A stretch of DNA of 64,000 nucleotides from Garcia nutans (GCA_947685225.1 CANTUV010000026.1:59605501-59669500), one strand, 5' to 3'. Counted from the first letter of the stretch, positions 37,501 through 50,459 are shown. Made by a program: numbers and translations. The notes: generated from the sequence alone by a model not told the origin.

Positions 37501-39149
37501 CGAAACTCCGAGTCATCAAGTTTCCTCAGCTGCAGATAGAATAAAAGAGTTCCACAATTAAATCTACTCATCTATTAAATGGTACATAAAATCATAAAAT
37601 CGCCAAGGAAAAAATAACTTACAGCACGTTTCATATCATCATAATTTGTGTAATCCACAATTCCTGTCATACCTACAAATTTTATGAAAGGGGAAAAGAA
37701 AGTTGTTAATACAATGCATCATTTTTGTACATCAAAACCAGCTAAATGATCCAAAGCGTTAACATTATTTTTGCAATAAGCAAAACAAAGGAAAAAGATC
37801 ATATGCACCCCCAACTAAACTGGAATTGAAGCCGTGGTCAATCAGCTTTGGGGCTGAGATGTAGCATATCAGTTATGAACTAACCATCGGGACATAAAAC
37901 CTGATAATAGCTAAACAGTTCAAATGAATCATTCACACACCATATAAACTATGCCAAAAGGAGTAAAGTAACTAGTAGTGAGCAACGCAAGGTATTTGCA
38001 ACAAAAAAAATAGAAAATTTAATTCAACTCACCGCCGCGATCACGAAATACTTGAGAAAAGCAGACATCCCCAGCTTTTCGCATATGATCCTGATCATAC
38101 AACATGTGTGATCAAATGGGTTCAATTATGACACCTAACTGACTCAGCAATCTAATTTGAAAGCATGATTTTGTTTTAGAACTGATAAGTGACAGGAAAA
38201 TCAATGAGACCTTGAGATCTTGCCATGAAGCAGAAGAAGGTAAGCCAGTGACCATAACTGCAAGAAAGAAAGATATAAAATCAACTTTAATAGCTTGTAC
38301 TTCATGAAACTACAAGAGACATGCCAGAGAAAAACATACCACGATAGTCAGAGCGCCTGGAAGGTCCACGACTTCCACTACTACCACTGTAGCTGCTATA
38401 GCGATCTCCAGGAGATGAATGTCTGCGACCACCGTGTGCAAGCTCAACCTAAGAGGATAAAATGCATTTAGTTGAAATAACGTGACCAAAAAGAAAAATA
38501 TAAGACCAATAAAAAAGATGAAGATAAATAGATATTAACTCTTAAGCGACAGCCATCAAAGTTATATCCATCACGACCTCGAATGGCATCTTCAGCATCA
38601 CGAGCATCTTCAAACTACAATACAAAAGAATTAAAACAACTACATCATCAGCAATTTAGGATGAACCCACTATGTATAAATTGTAAAAAAAAAAAATTCA
38701 ACCTAGCAATACAGAGAGACAATGACATATAACGATCGTATCTTTCCTGTCATCCTCCAAAAGCTGTAAACAAAAGATTACCTCTACAAAAGCATAACCC
38801 GGTGGTCTTGGTGGGATTTTCAAATCAACATCAACAACGGGCCCATACTGCAAGCAGAAAACAACATAATATAGCAATTATTTCATCATAAACTAAATTA
38901 ATTACATTAATTATCAGCATCCATGCTAATGCTAATTAACAAACAAGCTATTAACTAACTATCCAAACAAGTAAACAACTTTGACACTTTAAATAAAAAT
39001 TAATTAATTAAATCACTAAACTGTAATTAAAAAATAAATGAAAAATAATATATAATCAATACCTTGTAAAACAAATCTTTTACTTCTCTTTGACGAATAT
39101 CCCCAGGAAGATTGCCAACATAAAGAGTACGGCTTGCACGGCTACTCAT
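34548..39149 (-). CDS. SR34: Serine/arginine-rich splicing factor of the SR30/SR34 (ASF/SF2-like) subfamily
   Basis: Minus strand, 13 exons: 39063-39149, 38782-38847, 38540-38614, 38340-38448, 38211-38257, 38033-38090, 37623-37672, 37473-37529, 37267-37394, 37101-37184, 34868-34901, 34684-34764, 34548-34595; 307 aa, all phases consistent. RRM1 has RNP2 LYVGNL and RNP1 PGYAFVEFED. A Gly/Ser hinge follows (SSYSGSSGSRG). The second, pseudo-RRM has the invariant SWQDLKD. The tail is rich in Arg-Ser dipeptides and ends SWDSRDGY. SR proteins bind exonic enhancers and recruit U1-70K and U2AF in the nucleus. The subfamily is clear; SR30 versus SR34 versus SR34a is not settled. Intron 10 is 2.2 kb, the position where this subfamily is often alternatively spliced. 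One exon edge (38211) is fixed by phase. Confidence 0.93.
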
Positions 39150-39440
39150 TTTTGCCCCTGAAATCCCATTACCAATTTCAACAATTCTTAATCATAATTT
39201 TTTCAAAAGAAAAAAATATCACTGGAGCAGTGATTATATAGAAAATTAACAAACCCTAAAAAGTAAATTTGGTAATTGTTTGATTATGAAAATTGAAATT
39301 GAAAGCGGAAAAAATCTCACCTTTTGCTAAGAAAATTGAAACCGAAATAGATAGAAGCTATAGAGAACTGAGGGTTATTGTAACCCTTGGATTCTTCTGG
39401 AGCGATGAAGAGATGACTTTTAGGCAGGTAGGAAAAGGAA
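39150..39440 (-). other. 5'UTR of the SR gene with a small intron
   Basis: Reading the minus strand, a 5'UTR exon ends GCAAAAG|GTGAGAT at 39321, a 163-base intron spans 39158-39320 with acceptor ATTTCAG, and eight bases precede the ATG. A telo-box-like AAACCCTAA lies within the intron at about 39251. The upstream exon edge is not defined. Confidence 0.6.
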
Positions 39441-40013
39441 AAGAAGATGTACATTTTAAACCCTGACTTATTGTCATAATTACTACAACACTTGTGATTA
39501 TTAGCCCCACGTGTCACTTGTTCACTTGGCTCTATTTGAAAGACGGGGACGAAGGAGTCGTAATGTAACTGACCTTTTGAAACGTCGTCGTCGACTAAAC
39601 CTTTTCCTTTTTTTTTCACCTAGACCAAATTAAATCATTTTTGGAAGGAAAAAATTGCACAGTATATAAATGTTATTTGGAAGCAAATTTATAGACATTT
39701 TTCTATTTAGACAATAATAAGGGAAAAGAATGGAAATCAACCCTTTCTATCATCATTTTGAAAATAAAATGAGAAATAAAAAATAAAAAAATGTATAAAC
39801 TATAAAATTATTAGTTTATCCTTTATCAATTAAAAATGTTGAAAATATATTCGTGAAAATAAATTTTATAAATTTTATTTTTTTCTATATTAATTAGATA
39901 ATTAAATAAATTAACAGAAATAGAAATTTATTTCATTTCATTTCATGCGCTTTTAAAGAATTAAACATATTTTAAAATCAAATAAATTATATTGGATGAG
40001 GTTCAATTTAGAT
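39441..40013. other. SR gene upstream region, no gene seen
   Basis: Promoter side of the SR gene, then A/T-rich spacer. CCACGTGTCAC at about 39508-39518 contains an ACGT core (G-box-like), a plausible but unproven regulatory site. Confidence 0.4.
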
Positions 40014-40210
40014 CATGGACTGAATTAGATGGGATCGGATAGGGGCAGACGACTCCTTTTGACCGGCCATTGGCGTATATTTTTAAGGTGAATTTCTGTT
40101 GGTCGGAGCAGCAGAAGTGGAGACCCAGCCCTCTCAGCCCCCATCTCCTCTTTATATATATTGAAGAGAAATTTTATCCACCTCTTTTTGAGGGGCTGGT
40201 TCTTTCACTG
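40014..40210. mobile_element. hAT-like MITE, copy A
   Basis: About 197 bp sharing head sequence with copies at 54896 and 62019: a CTGAATTAGATGGGATCG head, then GACTCCTTTTGACCGGCC, and a TTTCACTG tail. The terminal inverted repeat is degraded. It is the most diverged of the three copies, and a convincing target duplication was not seen. Confidence 0.6.
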
Positions 40211-41274
40211 ATCTAGATCTAACTCTCTTTATAACTATTAAATTTGCAACTGAAGAATAAAATTAAAAATATATATATTTTTTTATAAGATAATTCAAGA
40301 ATTGATAAAATATCGAAATAATTTCCATTTAGATTTAGTAGTTAATTGAAAAAATAATAATTTAAATACTAAAATAATATATTTCACAACACAATGGTTT
40401 ATTTTTTATTTTTTTTCCTTTTTTAAAAAACTAAAGGAACAGAGCATTAAATATGGTCTCAAAACAATCTGGAATTGTTTCATAAATCGCAATCACAGGC
40501 GAACGTTCTTCTCGGGAAATCTTCTGGGATGGATGGATTCTAACTTTATGGCCAAAGCAGACACATCATGGCTTTATTTTTTGGTATATTATACTGGTGT
40601 TACAATTGGATCAGAACAAAGCCATTTTAAAAAAAAAAAATTATCACTCTATGGTGCATGAGGTGGTCTCGGATATCAAATGCAAAGTGCATGAGTTCAA
40701 CGTGGCGAGGTCTGTCTAACTATGTGCCAACGAACCCATATAAACATAGTTTCTGGTGTATGAAAAATCTATGTTGGTGTTAAAATATATATATATATAT
40801 ATATATTCACATTTAGTACATTAACTATGTTCAATTGTTTAGAGACTATTTTTTTTTCTTTACAGAAGGCACAGCCTCAAATATTAAATAGCAACTAATT
40901 GGCTGTAAGAAATCCCATATAAATCATGATGTAATCAATCTTTGATCCCATCAGAAGGAGCCTCAAGAACATAATTGCCTGAAGAAATTACTTAAAGCAA
41001 AGGATGCTAGTTAATTAGCTGCAAATTTCGCTTCACAATGGATTGCGACATTCTAATATAGTTTGACCAAATTTTCGATTCCTGTCAAAATAGCTATATT
41101 TGCATTACATGAACATAGGCAGGGCAAACACACTTGAATTAGAAGGGTTCTGTTTTTAAATATATATATATATATATATAATTAAAAATTTTAAAATATT
41201 TAATTATTACTCTTTAAATTTTTTAAAAAATATATAATATTTTTATTTTGTCCTTTTATATTAAAAAAATTTAA
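40211..41274. other. AT-rich spacer, no gene seen
   Basis: Includes (TA)n tracts at about 40786-40805 and 41161-41179. No supported coding or RNA feature. Confidence 0.5.
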
Positions 41275-41500
41275 TTTTACCCCCCCTGAACATAGCTCCC
41301 CAGTAATAAGCTCCAGAACGCTCTTGCTATCTGCCTTTAAATCTAAGTTGTGAATACCATTATTCCATGCCAAACTTAGCCTCTGGGATATACCCCATAG
41401 TTCAACCTTCATGATAGAACATGTCCCTATATTCATAGCAAAACCTACTACCTACGACCCTTCAACGTCTCGGACAAGTTCACCTGCACTAACATTTTGC
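41275..41500 (-). mobile_element. LINE (L1-type) RNase H domain fragment
   Basis: On the minus strand the frame reads VVGFAMNIGTCSIMKVELWG, then ISQRLSLAWN and LDLKADSKSVLELITGE. This is the plant non-LTR retrotransposon RNase H pattern, in which a G-F-x-x-N-x-G-x-C motif is followed by A-E-L-W-G and a D-S active-site motif. The usual AELWG reads VELWG, keeping the glutamate. A stop precedes the block and the frame is lost after it. No reverse transcriptase is adjacent, so this is an isolated relic. Confidence 0.65.
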
Positions 41501-42116
41501 TTCTTTTTTTTTTTTTTTGAAGGGAACATTTTGCTTGTTATTCTTGAAAGATTCGTTAATGTTGAGCCTATTACAATTGGAAGATGAAATGGTCTACATA
41601 AATTTTAGATTATCATAGACTTTTATTATTCTTAATATATATTATTGTATACATTTTGATTATTTTAAACTTATTTTATTTTTTTTTAAAAAAAATCCTT
41701 AATTTCTTTTCCTTTAAAAAAATAGAGGACTTGAATTTTGAAAAATTTAGACCACATGCACAGAGTTGAACTTTGACCAGGTCTCCATCCACCCGCCAGA
41801 AATAGTTGACCACTAATTGTCTTGTTGGCAATAACAACGCCCACAGAAAATTTCCCCACAACCGCTGTTACTTTTAATAAAATTTCTCTCTCAATACCAC
41901 GTTTCAATTTCTTATTTGAAATAATACGATTGGTTCATAGTCCTGCCCGCAGCACAGCTTTGCTCTCACCGACCGTCTCAGGAGGTTCCCAATTTTGCTT
42001 CTTCTGCTAATTTCTGTCGTAGACGTAAACACGTTCTCTAATCTTCGTCTCTCATTTTCAAAAAAAAAAAAAAAAAAAAATCTTCGTCTCTCAAAAAATA
42101 TTTTTCTTTTGCGAAA

Positions 42117-43675
42117 ATGGCTGATGCTAAAACCAAATTCGAATCTGTCAGAGAATGGGTTGCTGAGCACAAACTTAGAACCGTTGGTAATGATCTCGTT
42201 TCTTTTTTTGGCTTTTTTCTTCTGTTTACCTCTGCATTTCTCTTGTTTTGGATTGGGATCTTTGATTTGATGTATGTCTGTTTTTGTTTTGAAAAAAGGG
42301 TGTCTGTGGCTTAGCGGAATTGCTGGTTCAATCGCGTACAATTGGTCTCAACCCAACATGAAAACCAGCGTCAGGATTATTCATGCTAGGTAATCTTCAC
42401 TTATTTTGTTTGATTTTTTTTGTCCCCATTTGGTTTTGATATTATCTTAGATTTTTTTTTTTCAATTGCTTATTCCCTGTTAAAGTTTGGATTTTGGGAA
42501 CTTTTGCGATCTTATAGCTTCTATAGGATCTCTGAATTACTATATCGGGTTTCGCTCATACTTGATGATCTTTTGCAATTCTTGGAATCTTTAGAATTTA
42601 TTTGTTTGGCTTTGGCCGTAATCAATTTGGAAAATAATTTGAGCTATTGGGAGTAATTGCCATTGAGGTTTTTTTTTTTGTTATTCCTCACCTATGGCCA
42701 TCTTGTGCTGAGAGAAGTTAACAAACTTGTCTACCAAACGAAAAGAACTTGGGGAGTTCTGGAGGCAAAAATGTTCCTTTAGATGGAAAAAGGATGGGAG
42801 GCTGTTACTCATTTTAGTTAAGTGGTTTTCTGAGGTTTCTGACTTGCACTTTCTTGGTTGCAAAAGTTGTAAGGTCCAGAGCTTTTACTATTTCGCCAGA
42901 AAATGGCTCTACATAAATCTCTGGGATTTAGCAAAAACCTCTGAATAAAAGTTGTGGGATATATGCAGGCAAAGTGGAAGCCTCTCTCATTGGCACTGCA
43001 TTTTTTTCTTAATGTATTGTCATGGCTGGTCATGTCCTCTCCTATGATTCTCGACATGATGACCTTTTGTACCTTGGGATTTATGATTTAGTATTGCCAT
43101 ATATGCTTCCAAAAACTAAAATCAGCACCAGAGGATCCCCAGTTCTCCATCGATAGTTGTCAATCAGGATTTCTTAAAGTCAATCTGCTGTCTAGGAATG
43201 GCCTCAGAGAATTGCATTTTTCTTGCTTTTAGTGATGATGGCCCGGAAATTAGAATGTTATATTTGGCAATAAGAGGTGCTGGGATTGTTTAAATGTTCC
43301 ATCTTGTTAATTGCTATATTTTGGATGCATATGAAATCATTTAGTGTTCTTTAATTTATCTCTCTTGCCTTGCATTATCCTGCTTGGCTGTGCTTAATGT
43401 GCGCATGAAATCATTTAATGTTGTTCTTTAATTCCTCTCTCTTGCCTTACATTATCCTGCTTGCCCATGCTTATTGTGAACATTCTTTTCTTCCATTAAT
43501 TTGGACTACTTGGGTGTTGCTGCTAACCTTTCCACGTTCTAAATACAGGTTGCACGCGCAGGCGCTGACACTGGGTGCATTAGTTGGTGCTGCTCTGGTC
43601 GAGTACTATGATCATAAAAGTGGAGCAAAGGCTGATCGATATGCAGCATACATCCCACACAAGGACGCCGAATGA
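42117..43675 (+). CDS. HIG1-domain (hypoxia-responsive) mitochondrial membrane protein
   Basis: Three exons: 42117-42186, 42299-42389, 43549-43675, giving 95 aa. It begins MADAKTKFESVREWVAEHKL. A first hydrophobic helix follows (CLWLSGIAGSIAYNW), then the HIG1 signature QPNMKTSVRIIHARLHAQAL, a second helix (LGALVGAALVEYY) and a polar tail ending HKDAE. HIG1-type proteins (yeast Rcf1, animal HIGD1) associate with respiratory complexes III and IV in the inner mitochondrial membrane; several plant members respond to low oxygen. The 1.16-kb second intron shows nothing unusual. As I recall, the Arabidopsis counterpart sits between TCTP2 and RPL22B, matching its neighbour RPL22 here. Confidence 0.93.
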
Positions 43676-45067
43676 GCCAGCACAAAATATGCATTTTAGT
43701 TACAATGATTCAATGAATGAATATAATAACAATCCATGTAATGCGAGGCATGAGATTTAGCCCCCATTTATTTTTTTCAATTATGGTTTAAATTGTTTTG
43801 TTCAGTCATAGTGCCATTGTAGTACAATCTATCATGAGGAAATGAAAGTGAGAAAAGGAAATTCCTTTTTAGTTGTGTTTATGTGTGTATTTATTGAGAT
43901 TTAAGATAACAAGTTATAATTGAATATTGTTTCTATGTTGGTTTTGTTGATTGTTTGTGTTGGTTTGACAGGGACAAGACTATGGATTTTTTCCCCTCGT
44001 TTTTGGAAGGGAGATGAGCCAAAAATATTTTCCTCGTGGCTAATTAACATCTGAAATCCTAAATTAGGAATCAATAAATGGAATTATGGTCTGTGATAAC
44101 TCAAGTATTATTTTCAAACTTTTTTCTTGTTCTCACCCTCTGCCTATGCATATATATTCTCTTTTTTTTTAAGCGTTCATTTAAGAATTTTTTTTAATTT
44201 TTAAATAAGTGATTTTTTTATTTTTAAATTAGTGTTTATTTAAAAAATAAGATATAATTATCTATTTTTTAATATTATTTTTATTTAGTGAAATTTATCT
44301 AAGTATTTATTAAATATGTTTTCATTATTTGTGAAATAATATTTTAGCAAAAAATAATGATAATAAATAATTTTTTTAATATTAGTGAAATAACGAAAAT
44401 AGACACTTAAAAGAGAATAAAAGAAATATTTATTTATTTCTCTCTCTATATATAAAGAATAGAAGATGAATATGTCGAGTATTAAACTATTTTAAACATT
44501 CAAGCAATCGAGCTTTTAAACTATTTGAAACCATTAAATATTTACACTACATAATAACTACTAGCATTTATTAAATTCAATTAAAATTTTATATAAGAGG
44601 ATGTTATTATTATATATTAAAAAACACCTGTTATTATTTAATTTAAGGTATAATTATTTTAAAGATAAATATAAATTTCAGTTATTGCACATTGAAATAG
44701 AGTCTAATAATAAATATTTAATTTTCTAAATAACAAATTTAAAATTTATTTATTTCCTTAAAAATACTCAAAAATTAGTTTCACTTTTCACCCACAAAAA
44801 AAATAATTATTTTTCTATCAAGTCATATAATTACAATGATAATCAATTGATCATAGAAAGATGAAATTACAATTGCTGCCCTGAATTTTTAACATTTTTC
44901 ATTTCCAGCCCCCAAAATTCCAAAAATTTATAATAAGCTCTTATAAATCAAAACCCTAGCGCTAGTTGTCTTTTTACCTTGTCTCTGAGACACAACGCCG
45001 CTCATCTCTTCGTCTTAGCCTTGTCCATTCTCCAAATCATTAGCTGGTTATTCAGAGGCAACCAAAG
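43676..45067. other. Spacer with RPL22 promoter
   Basis: HIG1 gene 3'UTR to about 43900, A/T-rich spacer, then a telo-box AAACCCTA at about 44951-44958, roughly 110 bases before the RPL22 ATG. Telo-boxes are a hallmark of plant ribosomal protein promoters. The 5'UTR is C/T-rich. Confidence 0.6.
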
Positions 45068-47046
45068 ATGAGTCGAGGGGCAGCCACCGGAACCAAGGGG
45101 AAAAAGAAAGGAGCAACCTTTACCATTGATTGTTCAAAGCCCGTGGAGGATAAGATCATGGATATTGCTTCTCTTGAGAAGTTCCTCCAAGAAAGAATTA
45201 AAGTTGGAGGCAAAGCTGGTGCTCTTGGTGATACAGTAACTGTTACTCGTGAAAAGAGCAAAATCACTGTCACTTCTGATAGCAACTTCTCCAAGAGGTA
45301 AAATTCTCATTTTTTCTTTACTTGTTTTTTTTTTAATTTGGTTAATTAATACTTTTTCATACTTTTTTTTTGCAATCCCAAGCTCTTTTTTAATCTCTGG
45401 ATTCTGGAGCGAATAGGGTTTTGTAAAATTATCCAACTTGGTCTGAGTTAGAGCACGGGATCAGTATTTTTCAGTTAATTTGGTTTGGGCATTCATGTGA
45501 AATCAGTGTGGTTCATTAATTTGTGAAAGGTCTCTAAGAACTCGAAGCTTAATTGGATGGATTAGAAGACTAATTGTTTTATTTGTTATGATATATTATA
45601 TTTTTAAATTAAGATAATGTTTCCAATTTGCAAAATCAACAGAACGACCTTGTTGATGTTGTTGGTACTTGGTACGTCTACTTCAGTTGGGATGGGTTAC
45701 ATAGTGTAATAGTTGAACTGACAACTTAGTGTTTCTCTTGTTGAGTGACCTTGGTATGGTGGGTGGATGTACAAAATGACTTGGATGCATTGGAAACTCC
45801 CAATTTATGGTGCAAAAGGTGCTTGAGCCAGCTAAATATCATATGTTGGACATATTTCTATATTTAATTTCTATAGAAGTTCGTTTAAATAGATAGTCAT
45901 TTGAAAATGTATATTTGGATTTGAATTTAAAGTACAAAGTTACAGAAACTAAACATAGTGTCAAAATTTCAAAGACTCAATCATATCTAATGATTAGATA
46001 TCCAAATAGAGCAATTACAAATTAGTTTCTGGGTAAGTGCTTTGGAAGTAATATTACCATTTCACTATTCATCCCATCCCGTGACATGGTTAATACATAA
46101 CCTGTTAGTTCTGTCAATATTTTTGGAAAATGATCTTCTAAATTGGATTCATTTTATTATAACTCTGTACGTAGTTATCATGTAATTTGGTGTTGGCATG
46201 TTATTATTATCTGGTATTGGCGTGTTAAAAAAAAAGCTTGTTTATGTTGGTATGTTTGCTTCAGCTGGGATGGGTTATCTAGTGTGTAATAGTTGAATTG
46301 GCAACTTGCCTGTGTTGAGTGGCCTGTGTATGGTCTGCCCGGCTTAAGGGGTGGTATCCAAAATGACTAGGTCGGAATAGGAAATCCCAATTTATGTTGC
46401 AAAAGATGTTTGAACCAGCTAAATATCATGTGTTTGACATATTTCTACATTTAATATTTATACAATTCATTTAAATAGATAATCATTTGAAATAAATGTA
46501 TATTTGGATTTGAATTTAAAGTATAAAATAATAAAAACTAAGCATGGTGTCAAATTTCTAATACTCAATCATCTTAAATGACTTGATATCCAAATAAATC
46601 TATAAATACATTTTGTGGGGAGGGTTGAAAGTGTGGGTAAATGGTTCGGAAGTAACATTACCACTTGGCTACACGACATAGTAACATAACCAGCTAGTTG
46701 TCTCACTAATTTTTTGAAATAGTCTTCTGAATTGCGTTCATTGTTTTATAACTGTATTTAGTTATCATGCAATTTGGTGTTGGCATGTTATTACCTGGTG
46801 TCCTGGTTCCCTGTGTGTTTTTGCATCCAGCTGGAGTATGCTATTTTCTTCTATCTTAACCTTGTAATTAACATGGTCTCCTCTTTGGCTATCTGGTGCA
46901 GGTATCTCAAGTACTTAACTAAGAAGTACTTGAAGAAACACAATGTGAGGGATTGGCTGAGAGTTATTGCATCCAACAAAGATCGAAGTGTATACGAATT
47001 GAGGTACTTCAACATTGCTGAGAATGAGGGGGAGGAGGAAGACTAA
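45068..47046 (+). CDS. RPL22: 60S ribosomal protein L22 (eL22)
   Basis: Two exons, 45068-45297 and 46902-47046, giving 124 aa, the normal plant length. It begins MSRGAATGTKGKKKGATFTI with a Lys-rich N-terminal tail, has the eL22 core (DCSKPVEDKIMDIASLEKFL, VTVTREKSKITVTSD, KRYLKYLTKKYLKK, NVRDWLRVIASNKDRSVYEL) and ends in the acidic ENEGEEED. It is an RNA-binding protein of the large cytosolic subunit. The single 1.6-kb intron contains a large tandem duplication. Confidence 0.97.
45648..46800 (+). repeat. Tandem duplication inside the RPL22 intron, unit about 585 bp
   Basis: Copy 1 (45648-46214) and copy 2 (46234-46800) share ordered blocks: GGGATGGGTTA, TAATAGTTGAA, CCCAATTTATG, CAGCTAAATATCAT, TATATTTGGATTTGAATTTA and AATTTGGTGTTGGCATGTTA. 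Divergence by eye is about 15-20 percent plus small indels. No exon lies within either copy. Confidence 0.85.
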
Positions 47047-48423
47047 ATATTTTGATCTTAATAGCCTGTTTTACTTTCCGTCTATCTTGAACATCTTATT
47101 TATTGTTTGCTTGAGTGATGCTACATTTTTTGACACGATGTTGCTTTATAGTTATGTTTATGAAATTATCAGTTTCGGTATAATTCTATTTTTGAGATTG
47201 AGGATTTAAACCTGCCATTTGCAAATTCCGGCATTTAGGTATTATTTCACGATGTATGTTTCTGGCTTTTGCCTTTCTGTGGAGTGGTATTTCCCAAGAA
47301 TTGAATGCTAGGATGGCACATGCATTGGGCAAGATATACAATTTCTTGGCTGTTAAATTACTTGAAAACTTGCTTGTAATTTATAAAGAATCCGGACAGC
47401 AGTTCATTGACTTGAGAACGCAAGTTATATAACTTTTGATGCATGATGTTGTTCAGACTGGGTTTCATATCAACAGAACTTGTGTATTTACTGTCTACAT
47501 ATGCTCATGTATGGGTATATACAAGCCCCAAACTGTCAACTAGAAAACTTATAAGAGATTATCTTTTTCGAACTTTTGCATTGAACTGAACATGGGAGCG
47601 ATTGATCCCACAATAGGATTGAGAGTTGGAGCATAGCTCATATACTATCATTAAAAGTTGCAAAATTCAAGATAAATATACAAATTAAGGGCAACGTAAT
47701 TCTTATTATTGAGTTTGTTTTTAATTTTATTTTATTTTTAATCTAAAATTAGCATGCTTATTTTTTTATTTAAAGTTTTTTATGACAAAATTGAGTGTGT
47801 AGATTACTATAACTGGAAGTAAAAAGGGAACAAGCCGGACAAAATTAACGGGCAACTGGTATGGTTTTGGGCACTTTTGGCGTAACGATAATAAAGAAAA
47901 GCTATATATGCATGTATTAGCCAGCCATATTTAGTTATTTAGTTGCTTTTTTATTAATTTATTATTATATTCGTTCCCCTCAAATTATTATTTTCAACTT
48001 ATATACGCAAATTAAAAAAATTATTAAATTCTTTATATATTATATAAAATTATTTTAAATAGATTAAAATATTCTTTATTAATTCATTAATATTTATTTT
48101 CACTCTATTAATTAAGGTATTAATGATAAGAATATATAATTTAAAAAAAATATATTAATTTTTTTATTGTATAAAGTGATAATTTAAAAGGGATAATTTT
48201 TTTTAAAAGTAGTAATTTTAGTGGGACGGAGGTAATATTTTTCATACATATTGTATAAATATTTTTGATTAAAAAGGTGAAATAAATAAGCTGTTTTTTT
48301 TTTTTTTTTTTGCAGAAATTCAAAGTTTTAAACCATTAGCAGTCCTAAAACAGTTTTTTCTATTGATGTAATTAATTTTATATTTATCATTATTTTGCAT
48401 TTATGCAAAGCACAAGATAATCT
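47047..48423. other. RPL22 3' flank and spacer
   Basis: 3'UTR-like to about 47250, then spacer. From 47940 the sequence is A/T-rich with a poly(T) tract near 48293-48312. No gene seen. Confidence 0.55.
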
Positions 48424-49888
48424 AAACATATGTGGATTTGATGAACAGCCAATTCTATTATTGAACAGCCAAGAGCATTTCATTCTCCACTTCCTTATGG
48501 TAAAACTATTGGAAAAGCAACTGGTAGACCATCTGATGGACTATTAATAGTTGATTATATTGGTGAGTAATTAATAAAATATATTTTTCTATTTGATAAT
48601 TATTCACATAATTATTTTTTTAATTAATTATATATGGAAAAGATAAACTAAAAATTCAAACTCGAATTCTAGATAAAAATAACACGTTTCTTACTACCAA
48701 GCCATAAGTCAACAATATTTATATTTTGCAGCATGATCAGCATCTCTTCCATTGGTTGAACCATCTGAAAATCCAAACTCAACATTCAGCAATGGAGTTG
48801 ATTTTGCAGTTGCTGGTGTCTCTTCCTTGCCAGTGGAGACTTCAGCAAAATTGCAAATCCCACCAAGAATTACCAATAGTAGTCTTAATATACAACTTCA
48901 ATCGTTTGATAAATATTTAAAAACTATTTGCAATGATACTAAAGGTAAGAATTTTGTTGTTGGAATTACTGTTTTAAACTGTTAGATTTCAATTTTGATT
49001 TATTCGTGATGTTTATGCAATTTCTTGTATGCGTTAAACTGCTTTCTTTATGAGTTTTGCTCACTGATGCTGTACAAGTAAGTTATTAAACCCTAAATTA
49101 AATAAATATATTTAATTTTTTTTGAAACTTAATAAATTCTGAGAATGATAATCGATCATAAATTTACTGTCGAGGAAAGTATATATAAGTACAACTAGAT
49201 TATGTATCAAGTGTGTATATGAATATACATCCTTAAGCTTTCGCATTTTAATTTGTTCTAATTCAGCATAGAAAATTATCAATTATAGTGCTGATCGAGT
49301 GATTGTCCCTGGAATCTTCAAATGCTTATGAATGCTTATGTACACATTATATATGGTGATTTTTTTAATGTTCATCAATGGATTATTGATAAGCAATCAA
49401 ATCCTGGTACGTATAAGCAGTTTTATGAATCTTTATTAAATTTGCCCTTGATAAATATTCAACCTAACCCAAAAATATATGGATTAATTGATTAAAAATA
49501 TATATAATCTTGTTTGAGTTAGTTTAATATTGTTAGTATTTAATTAGGTTAAAATATATTTTAAATTCGATTGGATTCGACCAATGCATACTCCTAATTA
49601 AACTCTTATGGACAAGTATTATTAAAAGAAAAATTAAATTGTAATTATTTTTCTTTTTTACTGTGTATAGGATTTTAAGTGTTAAAAGAAACATGTTGTG
49701 GGATTGGAGGTAAATATAATTTTACTCCCGGATTAAAAAATATGTGTGGAAATCCTGGCGTCTCTGTTTGTGCAAATCCAAAAGAATATATTTTCTGGGA
49801 TGAATGTCATTTTACACAAGAAGCAAATAAGTATTTAGCAGAATGGCTTATTAAGATTATCTTACCAAAACTACAATGTAACATTTAA
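48424..49888 (+). pseudogene. GDSL esterase/lipase pseudogene (acetylajmalan esterase-like group)
   Basis: Exon scraps in the right order. 48478-48567 reads SPLPYGKTIGKATGRPSDGL and LLIVDYI, where the family has a PPYG..F...TGR.SDGRL.IDF block. 48735-48944 reads SASLPLVEPS, NGVDFAVAGVSSLP and NSSLNIQLQSF, preceded by an in-frame TGA in a position normally coding Ala. 49284-49312 keeps ADRVIVPGIF. The last exon 49683-49888 holds CCGIGGKYNF, CANPKEYIFWDECHFTQEAN and a C-terminal helix, including the D-x-x-H of the catalytic site (DECHFT). The N-terminal GDSL serine block and most of exons 3-4 are missing. These enzymes are secreted ester hydrolases. Not functional. Confidence 0.8.
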
Positions 49889-50459
49889 CCAAAATTCTAT
49901 CTATTTCTAATTGTGTATGATTCCATAAAGGAAAATGTAAAGATATATATTGCAAATTCATAACTTCAATGAAAACTTCAGCTTAACTCAATCTAATTAA
50001 ATTTTAATTTTCACATTATTTGGGTAAGCTATATGTATTCTTTTTTTTTTTCCTCTTGTTTGCACCTAAAACAAAACAAAATGTGTTAGGTTTGCTAAAA
50101 TCTAATTCATTTTCTAGAAAACATGCTTGAGTTTGCCATGTGCTTAATTTTATTGTTGTACATTCTAATTTCTCTAGAATTCAAGTGAATCGTAAAAGAA
50201 AATTTGAGAATTTAATTATTTTTTGGCTCCTTAAAAAATTTTACACGTCATTCTGATCAGCAATTTAGTCAAGAAACTTCAATTTTTTGGCACACCTGTC
50301 AACTTAAAAGGCTGAAATTTGGTCACTCCTAATGACTACATGATTCGATTAATCAAAAAAAATATTAATCATAGTCCTTCACAGAAAATGATTATTCAAT
50401 CATTCTCTTTTTATTAGTTTAAAAATAATTATTATAATATATTTTTTAATAAATAAATA
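49889..50459. other. Spacer, no gene seen
   Basis: A/T-rich flank of the GDSL pseudogene with short T runs. Nothing supported. Confidence 0.5.

Noticed and set aside
39317..39619. Minus-strand frame of 100 codons upstream of the SR gene
   Set aside because: It overlaps the SR gene 5'UTR exon, is not conserved in character, and the true SR start at 39149 lies after a UTR intron.
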